NCBI GenBank assembly: GCA_029582165.1
Contig: CM055870.1
Location: 4,427,332-4,491,331, forward strand
Reading direction: 5' to 3'
Source of the DNA: Portulaca oleracea
Lineage: Eukaryota > Streptophyta > Magnoliopsida > Caryophyllales > Portulacaceae
DNA length: 64,000 nt
Shown: positions 35,250 to 54,500 of the stretch, one piece after another
Position numbering within the stretch: the stretch's first letter is position 1
How the letters are laid out: each line of letters begins with the position of its first letter
Made by a program: the position numbers and the translations under genes
The notes under the pieces: generated by a model
Databases searched by the model: none
What the model saw: only the letters and a program-made list of their open reading frames with translations
What the model was told of the DNA's origin: nothing

Positions 35250-35744
35250 GGTGTAATTAAATTAAAATTGAATACTACTGTTTAAGATTTCGTAGGACTC
35301 GTTTAAGGATATATTTTTTTATTTCTTAAATTGTAAATAAAATCTGGAAAGAAATATAAAATAAAATACAATTTAAACTAAAACTGAATACTACTGTTTG
35401 AAACATAGTAGGACTTGTTTCGAACGTAACTGCTGTCAAGCAGACGTGGATTAACGATATATTTTTTAATTTATTTCATTATAAATAAAATATGCAAAGA
35501 AATAGAAAATAAAATATAATTAAAATTAAAATTGAACACTACTGTTTTAGATTTAGTAGGACTCGTTTTGAATGTAACTGTTGTTAAGCAGACGTGGATT
35601 AAGAATATATTTTTTAATTTCTTTAATTGTAAATAAAGTCTGGAAAAAAAATTGAAAATAAAATACAATTTACTGCGATGTGATTGGTTTAGATTCCAAG
35701 AATCGCTCCCGTGACTTTATTTCATGGGGCTCACAATGATTTCA

Positions 35745-35782
<38 letters not shown>

Positions 35783-35970
35783 TACTACTACTACTACTAC
35801 TATTACTATTATTATTATTTTTTTGTCAAAATAATTGCTGATATTTGGACCAAAATAATTTAATTCAGTATTTATCTATCTTCTGATTGGTCGAAATCCC
35901 TGCAATTAATCTCCTTTCTCAATTTAACGGGACTCACAAACTTTACTATTAATATTATATAGATACAGAC

Positions 35971-36012
<42 letters not shown>

Positions 36013-36267
36013 GATTATTATTATTATTATTATTATTATAGGCAACGCCAAAATAATTACTGTTATTTGCACCAAAATAATTCAATTCAGGGTCCAAAGG
36101 AGTCAAGGATTAGTGATACTTTCTAGTCTTTTTAATTTTAAAATAAAATCCGGATTGAAAATAGAAAAAAATAATATATATATATTTCATTTTCTACGAT
36201 GTGATTGGCCAATTCCCCTACAGTCACTCTCGTAGCTCTATTCCGTGGAACCCACAATGATTTCTAT

Positions 36268-36315
<48 letters not shown>

Positions 36316-37260
36316 TATTATTATTATTGGCAACACCAAAATAATTAATATTATTTGCACCAAAATAATTTAATTCAGAGTCCAAAGGAGTCAAGGATTA
36401 GTGATCCTTTCTGTTTTTTTAATTTTAAAATAAAATCCAGATTGAAAATTAAAAAAATTGAATATAGAAGAAAATATAATTTTCTATGTTGTGATTGGTT
36501 AATTCCCCTATAGTCACTTCCGTGACTCTATTTCGTGAGACCCACAATAATTTCTATTATTATATATAGATTATATCAAGAATGGTGATGTGAATTGAAT
36601 CTGCATAATTCAAAGTAATTTGGTCCGAAACCCGAAAACTAAAAATAATTGGACCAAAGACCGGACCGGTTACCATCCGGTCTGGGTTTGGTCCCGGTTT
36701 TTTGTCCGGTTTTTTTGGGCTAACTGGTCCGGACCGAAATATGAACAACCCTAAATACGGCGAAGATCAATTGTGATTCTGACTGGTATGTAAAAGTATT
36801 GTATTTATATATTTTGGAAAAAGTAATGAACGTAACCTAGCTGCAGTTGTGCCGGATATTTTAACAGTTGTAAACGTGATCAAACTCCAAAGTCATATGG
36901 GATTTGTAAAAGTTTTTTTTTTAATTCTAAAATAAAATTAAATCCGAAATAGTTATGTAACAGATGTAAATGGGGGGTCAGAGTCCAAAGCAGCCAAGGT
37001 TTTAAATAAAATCCGGTTTAAAATAAAATAAAAAATTATTGAAAATGGGGTCAGAGTCCAATGCAACCTAAGTTTTGATTTTCATCGATTATTATTATGA
37101 TTTTCTAAAATTATTAAAAAAAATTCTAAAAATTGTATTTTTCTTAATTGTGATTGGCTGAAACTCCTTGAAACGCTCTCGTTGTAGTATTTGCTAGGCC
37201 CCACATAGATTGTCATTATAAGTATATAGATTATTATTATCAATATTTTCCATCCCCGTT
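35250..37260. repeat. Diverged tandem array with embedded ATT microsatellites
   Basis: The left part (35258-35680) has three ~120-160-bp units carrying AATACTACTGTTT (with variants), GTAGGACT(C/T)GTTT and GCAGACGTGGATTAA. The right part has ~220-290-bp units carrying CACCAAAATAATT, GTCCAAAGGAGTCAAGGATT, AAATAAAATCCGG, GATGTGATTGG, AATTCCCCTA and CCCACAATGATTTCTATTAT. Most right-hand units end in an (ATT)n tract (35744-35818, 35970-36040, 36277-36328). A last, weaker unit lies at 36975-37245 (GTCAGAGTCCAA, GTGATTGGCTGAAACTCC). It is non-coding. A 36636-36745 block rich in CCGG/GGTCCGG words is a separate insertion. Confidence 0.75.
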
Positions 37261-37599
37261 ATCCAATAAATAGGGTTATTTTTCAAAATGTTAGCAGAGA
37301 CAAAGCAACAAAAAAATGAAAGAAATCAAGGATTATATTTTCATTGAATCATTTGAATGAATGAATGAATGAATGTGATTGCTTTGTAGAAATTAAGCGA
37401 GGAAGCTCTTAATACAAACGCCTATAGCAAGTATATCAACCTTATTTAATCCATCCTAGAAAACTAACTGCCATCCTCTAACAGGAAACAAGTAAATCAC
37501 AAATTTTACTGTGCCATCTGATCCATTTGATTGAAAAAACGTATTCACCTAAGAGACTGTTGTTGTTGTTTGATACATTCGATTGAAAAAGTAGTTATC

Positions 37600-43358
<5,759 letters not shown>

Positions 43359-43749
43359 GAGCACCCGCAATTATGAGTTTGAGTTTGACTAATTGTATGA
43401 CGTGGAATCTGTGAAAAAATCAAATTTTAACATTTTATTTAGCTAGCTTTTCAATGGTGAGAATGAGTTTGACTCATATTAATTAAAAAAGTAAATCGGT
43501 CCCACTTAAGAATATAATTAATTTGATTATATTGATAAAAAATAAGGTGGAGGAGGAAAGAGAAAAAAGTATGATTAAAATATTAATATTTTAAACTCGC
43601 TTTCAAACTCGTCTCGCGAGTTTGAAAGCGAGATTCTCGCGAGACGAGTCTCATTCTCACCACTGAAATGTCCTATACGACCTCATTCCGTTCTCGTTTC
43701 ATGCCACGTCAGCAGTGAGTCGAATTAAAACTCACCCTTGCAGATGCTC
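43359..43749. mobile_element. Harbinger-like MITE upstream of GDH
   Basis: A 391-bp element starts GAGCACCCGCAATTATGAG and ends CACCCTTGCAGATGCTC, flanked by TTA (43356-43358, 43750-43752). It is the reverse-orientation relative of the element at 29900-30350 and shares CTCGTCTCGCGAG and CTTAAGAATATAATTAATTT-type words. Confidence 0.75.
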
Positions 43750-43752
43750 TTA

Positions 43753-46700
43753 TATTAGACATAGTAAGGAGATTGGTCAAATCTACTCTCTCCTTCCCAT
43801 TTTATCTTTCATTTATTAAACTTTTTTATGGATTTTAATATTCTTCTTTAACCAACGAGTTTTCACATAATATTGGAGTCAAAAAGTTCCTCGGTTTCCA
43901 AAACAAACAAAAAAAAAAGTCTCACATAATTTTTATGAAAACATATTAACTTTTTTATAAAAAAATCTTAGATTAGGTTTTATTTTTTGTGACCCAACCC
44001 GACTCGACCGACGACCTAACTAAATACATAAATTAAATGCGTAAATTTTTAGGGTTTTTTACACAAAAAATCAATCTTATATAATTGTTGGTCCGTGGCC
44101 CGTAGGGTCAGGGCTCGAGCCAAGAATACCTCTGGCCCAAAGGCTAGGCCAGGCTGGGCCCATGGATCAAAACTTCCGACCCGACTGGCCCGACCCTGCC
44201 CAACTTTTCAACAGGTCTAATCAGAAGTAAACATTTCCTAGGATGGGCCTAATTGCAAACCCAAATCTTAACACTCTACTCCTACATCAACATTTTGGGT
44301 AGGTTGTAAGGCCCAATGGACTCTCCCCCAATATGTGTGCTTAGTTATGCTGTCAAAGTGTTCCAAGAGCTTACTAGGCCCAATAGGCTCCTCCGCTCGA
44401 TTGCTACCATCAGAGTTGATTTTTACTAGGTAAGATTATGATCCGAATATCCAAATTTACCCGACTCAGAAAAATCGGATATGGTCATAAATTTTGTTTA
44501 TAAATATGGTTGGTCAATTTTTTATTATTCAAATTAACAGGACCATATACTGCAACTATGTAACTATAGTCAATTTTTTTTATTCAAATTGATGGGTTGA
44601 ATAACTAGAGTAATAAATGAGAAGTAGCTACTAGCTAGTTAAGCATGATTATATGCTACTAGTACAACAATAATATAACAGACTTCAGTTAGTGCCGCTA
44701 ATAAGGATATCATGAAATATAATCCAATTCATATTAAAATATTTGCCCCTTTTGATTGTTTTTAATAGGAAAATAAGGTATATTAATAATACGATGAAAA
44801 GACAAATGCTTATGAAGCATCCTACAAAATTATGTATATAGCCAAAATATAGGTTATTATTTATATTTTAAGAAATGTTTTTTAAGGGTAAAATATCACA
44901 AATTTCCTTATTTGATGGATTTAAAATTCTCATTCCTTCTTTCTACAATTGTTTTGTTTAAACTCAAATCAATGATAGTTTCAAAATTTTAAAACTACAA
45001 ACATTATTTGAGAAGACACAAAACTGAAATATTTGTATATTTATATAGAGCAAGATGGATGTAAGGGGCACACATAGAATAATGATGATGTTGGAGACCA
45101 ATATGAGGGCCATGGGCATTATATGAAGGAAGAGTAACCAAGAAAAAAGGATATGGTATGGTACATTATCAGCAACACACCATGCAACACCATGATTATC
45201 ATCCATTCATTCATATATTTATATATACAACTTAATCATGATTATGATGGATGGCTGGCCTGGTTATGTTATGTGCAATTAGGCATGGTCCCTCAATCAT
45301 CATCTTATCCCTACATGAATCAATATTGCGATTTTCTATCGACCTGGCCCTTATCGTATCATTCGTTATAAATAAATATATCTTATTGGGGAGATTTAAG
45401 GTGGGAGCTTCTACTTTAATTACAGTTTATGGTAACAAGTTAAGTGAAAGTACAGTTTAAAATCAATTGGTGTTTAGTGGAGTATCCACTTAACTTATAT
45501 GTCACGTACTTTCACTTTAATTTTCCGATGTAGATGTCTTATTCATGAGTGAATCTGAATAATCTCTCCCCTTCACACATAAGCCTCTTACGAACCACAT
45601 CCACATATATTCCCCTTGATCGGAAGCCTCTTTTTTCTTGCCAAGATTTCAAGTCATTGGCAAGAGCCCGCCATATCGCACCTTACTCCACATAGAGTCG
45701 CATCCTACACCGAAATTTTCATGCCGCCACTCTACTAATTTAAGACTCTTAGCCGAGTGCACCATGTGGTCCAGGCTCCTATTCATGGTACTCCTTGCGG
45801 GATTACCTTCCCGTACCTTGTTCCCATCTGAACGCACCATCTGATTAGTGGCGGATCTCGACCTTCTGATTAAGGGTGACCAATAGACTATTATTTTATA
45901 TAATAAACATAAAATCCATAATTTTTATCCCAAATTAATACTAAATTATTATTTTTTTCTGGGGTCAACGGTGGTCATGGCTACCGTCAACCAAGCCCCA
46001 GGTCCGCCCATGCATCTGATACACCACTTCCTAGAGAGATCCAAGGCGAGAGCTCACTTCAACTATCGACTCCCCGACCTATTGATTTATTCAAAAATTT
46101 TAAAAAATTATTATTATTTCTTAAATTAAATAAATATTAATAATATAAGGATTCAACATTGCCATGCTTAGCATCTTTCGCAATGAGTGATATATTTTTT
46201 TTCAATTATTAGTAGCCACAAGGCTAAAAATTCAAGAAATACAACAACTGATTTACAGCACAACAGACACCACCCAAAAAATAGTTTTTGTGGTTCCAAT
46301 CTATATTGTGAATCAGGTGGAGTTTCTTACCGTAAAAGAATAAAGTTTGTATGCCTACAAACTGTAAAAAAAAAAATACTTGTGTGGAGTGATGAAGTCG
46401 AGCTATGCATGCAACATTGTGGTAAAATATGCAGGCTCCCATCATTTTCTCCACCTGTCAACATGGGGGTAGAAGAGGATACATAGGAATATTTATTTTT
46501 ACTTTTTATCAGAAAGATGATAGGAATTTTACTGTGCAAAATATAGAAATTGAAACTTGAGAGGCAGGTGGACCCATTTCTAATTATTTATGGTTGGTAA
46601 AGTTTCGCTTAATTCCAAATGAATCACTTTTTATGGATTGATTATGCAAACAAATCTCTCTCAAAATAAATTCAACTAAATCTTTGTCATCAAATTAAAG

Positions 46701-47016
46701 CTGCACACAAAAGGAAATGACATCTGCGAGTTTCTATTTCTTTTTCCTCTTTTGACAACTAAAGAAACACGAAATTATCATAACATTAATTATCAAATTA
46801 CAGGCCTGGGGCCGATATTAATTAATATTTCTATTTTGATAATAATAAGTGATTGTTGATTAATCACCATAAAACATGATATGAATGTGATGTTGATGTG
46901 ATTGACCCGTTAATTTGGGTCAATTCGTTAAAAAATGATTTGGAGCGAAATATACTAATAGTCAATATTGTTGGTCTTAGATTTTTTTTTAAAAAAAAGG
47001 GATAGTTATTTTTAAA
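43753..47016. other. Intergenic DNA
   Basis: No gene. A GGCCCGACC/GGGTC-rich block at 44000-44222 looks like a hAT-type fragment. A more GC-rich patch at 45560-46040 (for example GATTACCTTCCCGTACC, CCAAGCCCCAGGTCCGCC) may be retrotransposon debris, with ORFs too short to support. Confidence 0.35.
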
Positions 47017-47195
47017 GATCTTTTTGAGGCAATATCCCAGTCTTAGGGCCCCCACCATCTGTCTGCTCGGAAAATATGACGAAAATAAATCAAACTAACT
47101 TAGTGACCGGACAAAGGAGTTAGAGTTCAGAATTGTACCCGGGACATTACTTCTAAAATTCAACCTCCCTATTAACTGCGCTACACATCAGGCAG
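47017..47195 (-). mobile_element. tRNA-derived SINE
   Basis: On the minus strand the 5' part reads TGTAGCGCAGTTAATAGGGA (A-box-like), followed ~35 bases later by GGGTACAATTCTGA (B-box-like). The body follows (CTCCTTTGTCCGGTCACTAA, CAGATGGTGGGGGCCC). This is the layout of a plant tRNA-related SINE. It cannot form a full tRNA cloverleaf, so it is not a tRNA gene. Target duplications were not found. Confidence 0.55.
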
Positions 47196-48156
47196 GAACT
47201 GTATACAACTTAATATCTATACTTTGACATGGCTAAATTTTAGGAGTTTGACTTATGATTGTTTTTTTTTTTAACATATCATGAGTATTTATTTTCAACA
47301 TTCAGCACTGACCAATACACCTAGTTTATTAATGGCCAACATTTATTAGCACTGATACGAACTAGCTAGACCTAGCAAATGTGTGAAGACTAGTCCTGTT
47401 TGGTGTTGTCAACCAATTTCGAATTGGGTAAGATTCGGGTTGACTTTGAACAAGTCTTATTCGGATTGGTTCAGGTGGTTGGATTGTTGTTGTATTTTAG
47501 ATCATTCGGTTGTGAGTCTTAGTTGAGTCACTTTCGGGTTGCGGTTCGGATAAGTTCCAAGATGTTTTTTCTTTGGGATCGAGTCATCCATCGATCAGAC
47601 CGTCAATTCGATTCCGGATTCTACGGTTTGGGTTTCAAGTTTCAAGTCACGAATCAGTTTTGTCAAGTCTAACACTAGTCAGCACTCATTAACAACATTG
47701 ATCAATACCTTTCACCATTTTTCAACACATATAAACAATAAATTACTTATCATAAGTGTAGGCTCTACACATTTGATCAGTACTTACATGTCTCGTCGTT
47801 GTCAATTAGAAAAACAACTTATAATAAATTGATAGTTAAACTTCATATTGATTTAAACTCAATTATTGGAGTAAATTTTAACTTAAAGTTCTTTTTTTCT
47901 TTTACTATGGTTAAAAACTAAAAACATAACATATATAGCTTACATCGCAAGTCGCAACGACATTATATAATATGTAGGGCTCGTGTATAAATGTGATGCC
48001 AATAAATATAAGAAAAATGGACATAATCATTGTCACTATTATGTGTTTAATTACATATATATACAAAAATGTACGAATGTACATGTATATATATGTGTAT
48101 GTGTAAATTTCATGTGCTCTAATGTAGTGTATAGATGTATATGTAAGTCACTTAAA

Positions 48157-48213
<57 letters not shown>

Positions 48214-50540
48214 ATTTTTTCCATGCAGACATTATCTATCGTAATGCTCTATGAAAGTGCGCATGCTAAAAACATGTTGCCGGCCCCCCTACACAATAAT
48301 ACAAGAATTTTATAGTTGTGCAAATACATGCCGTAGGTTTACCTTTTTCTCTCTTTTTTTTTTTTTTTGTGAGGTAAGTAGGTTTACCTTTTTTGAACTT
48401 ACAAAACGATGAACTCTTTGAAACATCTTTCCCACCTTTTTTTTTTTTGGCTAACATAGTGATTAGTGGTCATTATAATGTATAGATCAATTTCGATACT
48501 ACAATAGTATTTGTAAGTTATTTATGTGTGGATTTTTTCAATTTGTATAAGAAATATTTATATTGAAAGTTATAATTGTTTTTTATTTATTGTTCATAGA
48601 ATAAGATTGAATTATAATTCCAAACTCAACATACAACCTGGTATACTAGAATGAGAGATAGTATTGCCTTAGCTAAATGTCATCTACAGAGGTGAAATAT
48701 GTTTTTGGGCAATACGAACTCCTAAATTATAAGCTAAACTAAGCTTGTAATCATATTTTAAGTGGACTCTATAAATATCTCGAGAAATATTGTACCCAAT
48801 TTCAAATTAAAATGAACTAACACAGAAAGCGATCACATCGCTTCAACTAAGGTTCATACCGCTTCTTGTAAAATATATAAATTGCTTTAGTCCAACTTCT
48901 GTAGCTCATCATTTGATTGGAAGCATTTTGGATTATTAATCGAGTTTTAGGGTTTGTTTGCCTTGTTTTTGAGGCTCTATTTTTTTATGATTGGAGTATG
49001 TTTTACAAGTTTGTTTTAGGGGTTGTGGCATAAAGTTTTTAAAATTTATGTTTTAGGAGTGTGTATTATTGAAGTATGCATATGTTCATGATCATTCATC
49101 AATTTGAATAATCGGGAAAAAAATAAATTTGATAAACTTTTCATATTAGGATGTATTTAGTGGGGATGAAAAAAAATTAATACGAGATTTATCATTTTAA
49201 ACTTAACCTCGTGAATTTTTTTTTCCTAAAAATATATTTTTGGAGACTTTATCAGATACTGCTCCCTTTTTGCCTTTTATCCAAATCCAGAAAGAAGCCA
49301 AATACAGAAAACCAATTTTAAGGAATGATTAACAAAATGTTAATTATTATCTCCCAAACAAAAATGAATAATTAAAGGTTTATTGTAATTGCACATTGGA
49401 GAAGTTGACACAAAAGAACATATTGGGAAGTGAGACAGACAACTCCCCTAACGCAACGAACTGTGAAACCCCATAAAAATTAATTAAAAATGATATCAAA
49501 AAATTTGGCATAGTTTTCCTAATTCCTATAAATAAATATTGTAGTGTTTACTTTGAATCTGTTTGTGGTGTTAGGTTTTCATTTGGTCTAGATTAATGCT
49601 AGTAGTATGATATTGTATAATCTTATTTTTTATTTGTGATTATGTTGTGGTTAGTTCCTATTAAAAGAGTCTAGTACTTACCCTTTGTTCGATATTAGTA
49701 GTCGTCTTAGGATATCATGTAGTCAAATTTTAAAAATTTTAACCATAATTTTCTCAATATGTACAATGAGCTGTGCCTGTTGTATAAAATTATCATTATT
49801 AGATTCATAACGAAAAATATTATTATAAAAGTATAATTTAACGGTTTCAATCGTCCACTACCACACTAGACCCTTAGCCCCCCGCCCCTCACTCTTTCTC
49901 TACACTACTCTCAGTCTCTGTGCCCTCTTGGTCCGGAAATTTATGAATGTTTTTGGTCATGTTTAGTAATCAGTTGTTAGCGGTTTGTGTTGGCTGTTAG
50001 CAGTTAGCTGTTTGAATTAGTTGTTTGACTTAGCTGTTTAGATTAACTGTTTGCAGTAACAGTGTTTGATAAAATTGATGTTTTAGAAACATCTATTGTT
50101 AAAAAACTATTTGGAATTGTTTTTTTGCAAAACAGTTTTTTGGTTTCAAACACTATATTAGTTGTTTTAATTTGTCAAAAATGCTGATTAACCTCAAAAA
50201 GTTGTTTTTGCTCAAAAAACCATGTTGACAACAAGGCCTAGACACTTTTCAATCTAATCTGATCCAATCCAATTCAAACCTTACACAATTCTCTAAACAT
50301 TTTTCCTCTCTAAAAACACAATTTTCCAAAAAATTATACAATCCAATCCAAACCAACCAAACCTCATTTTATCCAATCCAAATAACATGGCCTAGTATAA
50401 TGAATTTTATGTCCTTAATGTGTTGAAAATATGTTAATTTTGACTGAATAATTATTATTTACACGTGTATAAGTATAAACTAACTCAAAAATTGATAAAA
50501 CTAATAAAAAAATGCATAAGAATATTGATGGATTCATTAA
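47196..50540. other. Intergenic DNA
   Basis: No gene. It contains a CGGGTTG/TTCGGAT-rich fragment (47398-47670), an (ATT)n microsatellite (48158-48211), a truncated Stowaway-like piece (49681-49850) and a block of AGCTGTTTGA/TTAGCTG words (49954-50240) related to the GDH intron 1 MITE. Confidence 0.4.
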
Positions 50541-50789
50541 GGCCCTGTTCTTTTATGCGGTATTTTGTGGAATAATGTGGTGAGGTGTGGTTGAATTGTG
50601 GCAGGTATAGTGAAATTGTGGTGGGTTATTGGTATGTGGGGTATGTGAGGAGAGAAAATGTAAAAAGTAGAGTAGAAAATTGAGGAGAGAGAAAAGTGAG
50701 GAGAGAAAAAAGTAATTATTTGCAGTAGAATGTTGCGGGTTGTAGAATCATGCGGTAAATCATGCATGATTTGTCAGAAAAACAGGGTC
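50541..50789. mobile_element. PIF/Harbinger-like MITE
   Basis: It starts GGCCCTGTTCTTTTATGCGG and ends CAGAAAAACAGGGTC, an inverted pair flanked by TAA (50538-50540 and 50790-50792). The interior is rich in GTGGTGAGGTGTGG words. It is related to the element at 872-1029. Confidence 0.7.
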
Positions 50790-51170
50790 TAAGAATTCGC
50801 TAGGTACCCGCAGATCCAGTTGATTTGGGTTAGGGTCCAAAAAATTTGACCAAATTGAATATTTAGTCATGCTATGTGGAAGAAAAATCTGAATGAAAGA
50901 TTGAATTGGGTCCATGACATCCCTCGATAGCATTTGCCTTTATATATTTACGCCATTTTTTTTTTTTAAAAAAAAAAAAGCATTGAAGAAGAAGAATAGA
51001 ACATAAGAAAAGATAAAAAAGAAGGTGAACTCCCAAGTCGGTCCATATTGCCCACAAAATTGATCACATAAAAGCTAAAGCATTCAGTCTTTGTATCGTA
51101 GACTGGAAACACCACCCCACGCCCTTTCTCTCTCTTCTTTCTCCCTCTAAAAATCTCATCTTTTTTCACA

Positions 51171-51179
51171 TATAAAATA
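51171..51179 (+). promoter_or_regulatory. TATA box of the neprosin-domain gene
   Basis: TATAAAATA follows a C/T-rich tract (CTCTCTCTTCTTTCTCCCTC). It lies 371 bases before the start codon, which implies a ~340-base leader that includes the GAA repeat. Confidence 0.5.
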
Positions 51180-51436
51180 CACCCAACCCAACCCCCTCTG
51201 TTTTGATCTCATACCACCCCATACCTTTCAAAATTAAACCATTTAATTAAGTAACTAACCCTTGATTAATCTGTTCTTTCTGTCTCTAAACCCAAGAGAG
51301 TTTAGGTAATTATTTAGCAGCTTAGAATACAAGCAAGCAAACAAGCATTCATTTTGTTTGTCATTTTAGGCATTGAAATTGGTGAAATTTCTGGGGTTTT
51401 TGAATTGCAACTCTCAATAAACCAGCAACAAAAACA

Positions 51437-51480
51437 AGAAGAAGAAGAAGAAGAAGAAGAAGAAGAAGAAGGAGAAGAAG
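51437..51480 (+). repeat. (GAA)n microsatellite in a 5' leader
   Basis: About 14 GAA units, with one GGA, lie 62 bases before the start codon of the neprosin-domain gene, inside its inferred 5' UTR. Confidence 0.85.
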
Positions 51481-51541
51481 ACAAGATCAATGTAGACAAG
51501 AAAGAAGAAGAATTATAAGCAAAAAAAGAGAGAAAAACAAA

Positions 51542-54500
51542 ATGGGTTTTAGTGGGAAGATTTGGTCATTCAACATTTTGCCAATCATTCAAACATTTGT
51601 ACTTTTCCTGCTTGTTTTTTCTCCCGCCATGTTTTCCCCTGTTTTTTCCTCCTCTTTGGAACCCAACAATCAGAGGCAGAGAAAACCTTCTAATAATACC
51701 CAGAATAGTTTGAAGCCTGGTGATGAGATTCTGAAGATAAGAAGAATCAGACAGCATCTTAAGAAGATCAACAAAACTCCTCTTAAGACTATACAAGTAT
51801 GTTTCCCTCTTAATCTCTCTGTTTTCCCCTGTTTTGGATTAATCATGTTCTTAATTGTCATAATTACAAATGGGTTGTGTTTTAATTTTGGTTTTGCAGA
51901 GTGTAGATGGGGATCTGATAGATTGTATATTAGTGCATCATCAACCAGCTTTTGATCATCCTATGTTGAGAGGACAAAAGCCCTTGGTATGTTTTCCCCT
52001 GTTTAGCATTAGTAGTATTCTGAATTGCTTTTATGGTGTGTAAGTTTAAAATTGGAATTAAACTCGAGTTTCTATGTGAATTATTTTTTTGGGTGAAATG
52101 TAAAAGGAAAGTGTGTCTAAATCAAAATATAACTGTCACATCACATAATGACTTGACGTCGGGCTGCTAACAAATATCACCTTCACGAAACTAGGTTGTT
52201 ATGAGTTGAACGTGAAGTTTATATATTTGTGATTATCAACCTTTAAAGTTGTGTTCAGAATCTAGGGTCACAAAAATTTTGTCTGACTAGGAAGAAATCC
52301 CGTTTGGTCTCAATTTGATTTTGACATAATTTGAATTAGCTGAATATTCAGACACAATATTTCTGTTTTTCTATTGTCCAAACTTGATTGTGTATCAGAT
52401 TTAGTTTCGTCCGAATTGTACGATCGGAAACCTGAATTTTTACCAATGCGATCGGAACCTAATAATCCTTCCAAAATTTGTGTATTTTTTGGGGAATTTT
52501 TGCAGGAAGAACCAGAGAGACCAAAAGGGATGGAGAGAATAAGAGGGAAGAGTAGAATGATGGAAGAAAGCTTTCAATTGTGGCATAAAACAGGGGAAGT
52601 ATGCCCAGAAGGAACAATTCCAGTTAGAAGAACAAGTGAGGAAGACATAATGAGAGCAAGTAATGTTGAAAGATTTGGAAGGAAGCCCCCAAGGCTTGTT
52701 AGAAGAGACTCTTCTAGCTCTAGTTCTGACCATGAGGTAACCATTTTTCCCTTTTTCAAAATAATCAAAAGTAATTACAATTATAGACATTTCAAGGATC
52801 ATTGAATCGTAATATATCAACCTTTAATTCCATTAAAATGTAATATTGATTAGTATATATAATGTTTATATTTAGGTGTTATTCATTTACCAAAATATAA
52901 CTATTTTCAATTAGTTTCGGTGCATTAATGTTAGGTATATGTAAAAGTTGAGTATACTGATATTCAATTTTAAAGTTGACATATTACAATTCCATGCCGC
53001 CAAATATTGAAATACATTAAGATCTAAAGAACCCTATTTTGAAAGTACAATCAACTGTCTTTGTATTGTACAACGCATGCCTTGACTTCTATGGAATATA
53101 AGTTCATTATTTCAAAATGAGTACTAAACAGAGTTTGTCATTTAGGGAGCGTTTTCAGCCAATTTGTTTAGTCATTATGTTACACACGTAGGCAAATTTT
53201 TACCAAATTTTGAAAGTAAAACAAAGAGTATGTAATATTTTTCTACCCATCAAACTCAATCAAACATGGAAAATCTAAGAGCTTTGTTTTTTATTATTAT
53301 TAATAGGATAGGATAAAACTGCTGACATAATTTATAGTCAGTTCTTTTTCTAGTTAAAAATGAATATTTGGAAATAAAATTGCATGAAAACAATATAAGA
53401 AAGAAAGAAAAAATGGGTTGGCAGAGATGATGAAAAAGATAAAGCATTTGAAGATGTGCATCATTGCTAGCATAAGAGTATCATGGAATACTAGGCAAAT
53501 GAGTCAAAAGACACTGGAGAAAGAGCCTTATTAAAGTTTCTCTTGTTCCCATTTTTTTTCAAAAACAAAAACAAAAAAAAAAGAGTTCATATACAAAAAA
53601 GCTGCTTATTACACTGCACTGGTTTATTAATGATGGTTTTAACTTGTTGAATTGAAAATTGTTTATTTGCAGAAAAAAAAATATATATAAAGTGTTTAAA
53701 TATTCAAGTAATGAATATTAATTTTGACACAGCATGCAGTGGGATATGTAAGTGGAGGACAATATTTTGGAGCAAAAGCAAGCATAAATGTGTGGTCACC
53801 CAAAGTGACTGATCCCTATGAATTCAGCTTATCACAAATTTGGATAATTTCTGGTTCTTTTGGTGATGATCTTAACACCATTGAAGCTGGTTGGCAGGCA
53901 TGTTATTTTCATTCCTTTCCTATTATCACTTCACCATTTTTTTAAATTTTACTTGCCATAATTAAGTACTCATATGTATATATATATACACGCATGCGTA
54001 CACACATATATATGAAACTAATTTATACCTTAGTCATATAATTTTATTTGATGGTGTATATAATTTTCTTGGTCCAGGTCAGTCCGGAAATTTACGGTGA
54101 CAATTATCCTAGATTTTTTACTTATTGGACAGTAAGTTGATTACTCATTCTTTTGTATTGTTTTAGTTCTTTTAAGATAAGATATCTAGTTCTATTGATG
54201 TTGTAAATTATAACTAGTTCATTTTATGAACCAAAGCTAGCTTATTTTAAATTTATGAACTATTATACATAAAGACTAAATTGTGAATATTTTGTTGATC
54301 TGAAATTACAGAGTGATGCATACCAAGCAACAGGATGCTACAACTTGTTATGTTCAGGGTTTGTTCAGACAAATAATAGAGTTGCCATTGGAGCAGCAAT
54401 TTCACCAACTTCATCCTACAATGGAGGACAATTTGACATCAGCTTGTTAATATGGAAGGTAATTAATATACTTATATCTTCGTTTTATAGTTTATTCGTT

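Noticed and set aside
35744..36330. Spaced repeats looking like a CRISPR array
   Set aside because: The repeated parts are ATT microsatellites and long diverged units in plant nuclear DNA, with no uniform repeat or spacer and no cas genes.
36560..36748. Pro-rich minus-strand ORF of 62 residues
   Set aside because: It is a run of CCGG/GGTCCGG transposon words and has no gene features.
45638..45844. Overlapping 63-68-residue ORFs on both strands in a GC-richer patch
   Set aside because: There is no family similarity, no start context and no splice support. This is more likely transposon debris.
51314..51499. Ser-rich minus-strand ORF
   Set aside because: It is the (GAA)n repeat of the neprosin 5' leader read in reverse.
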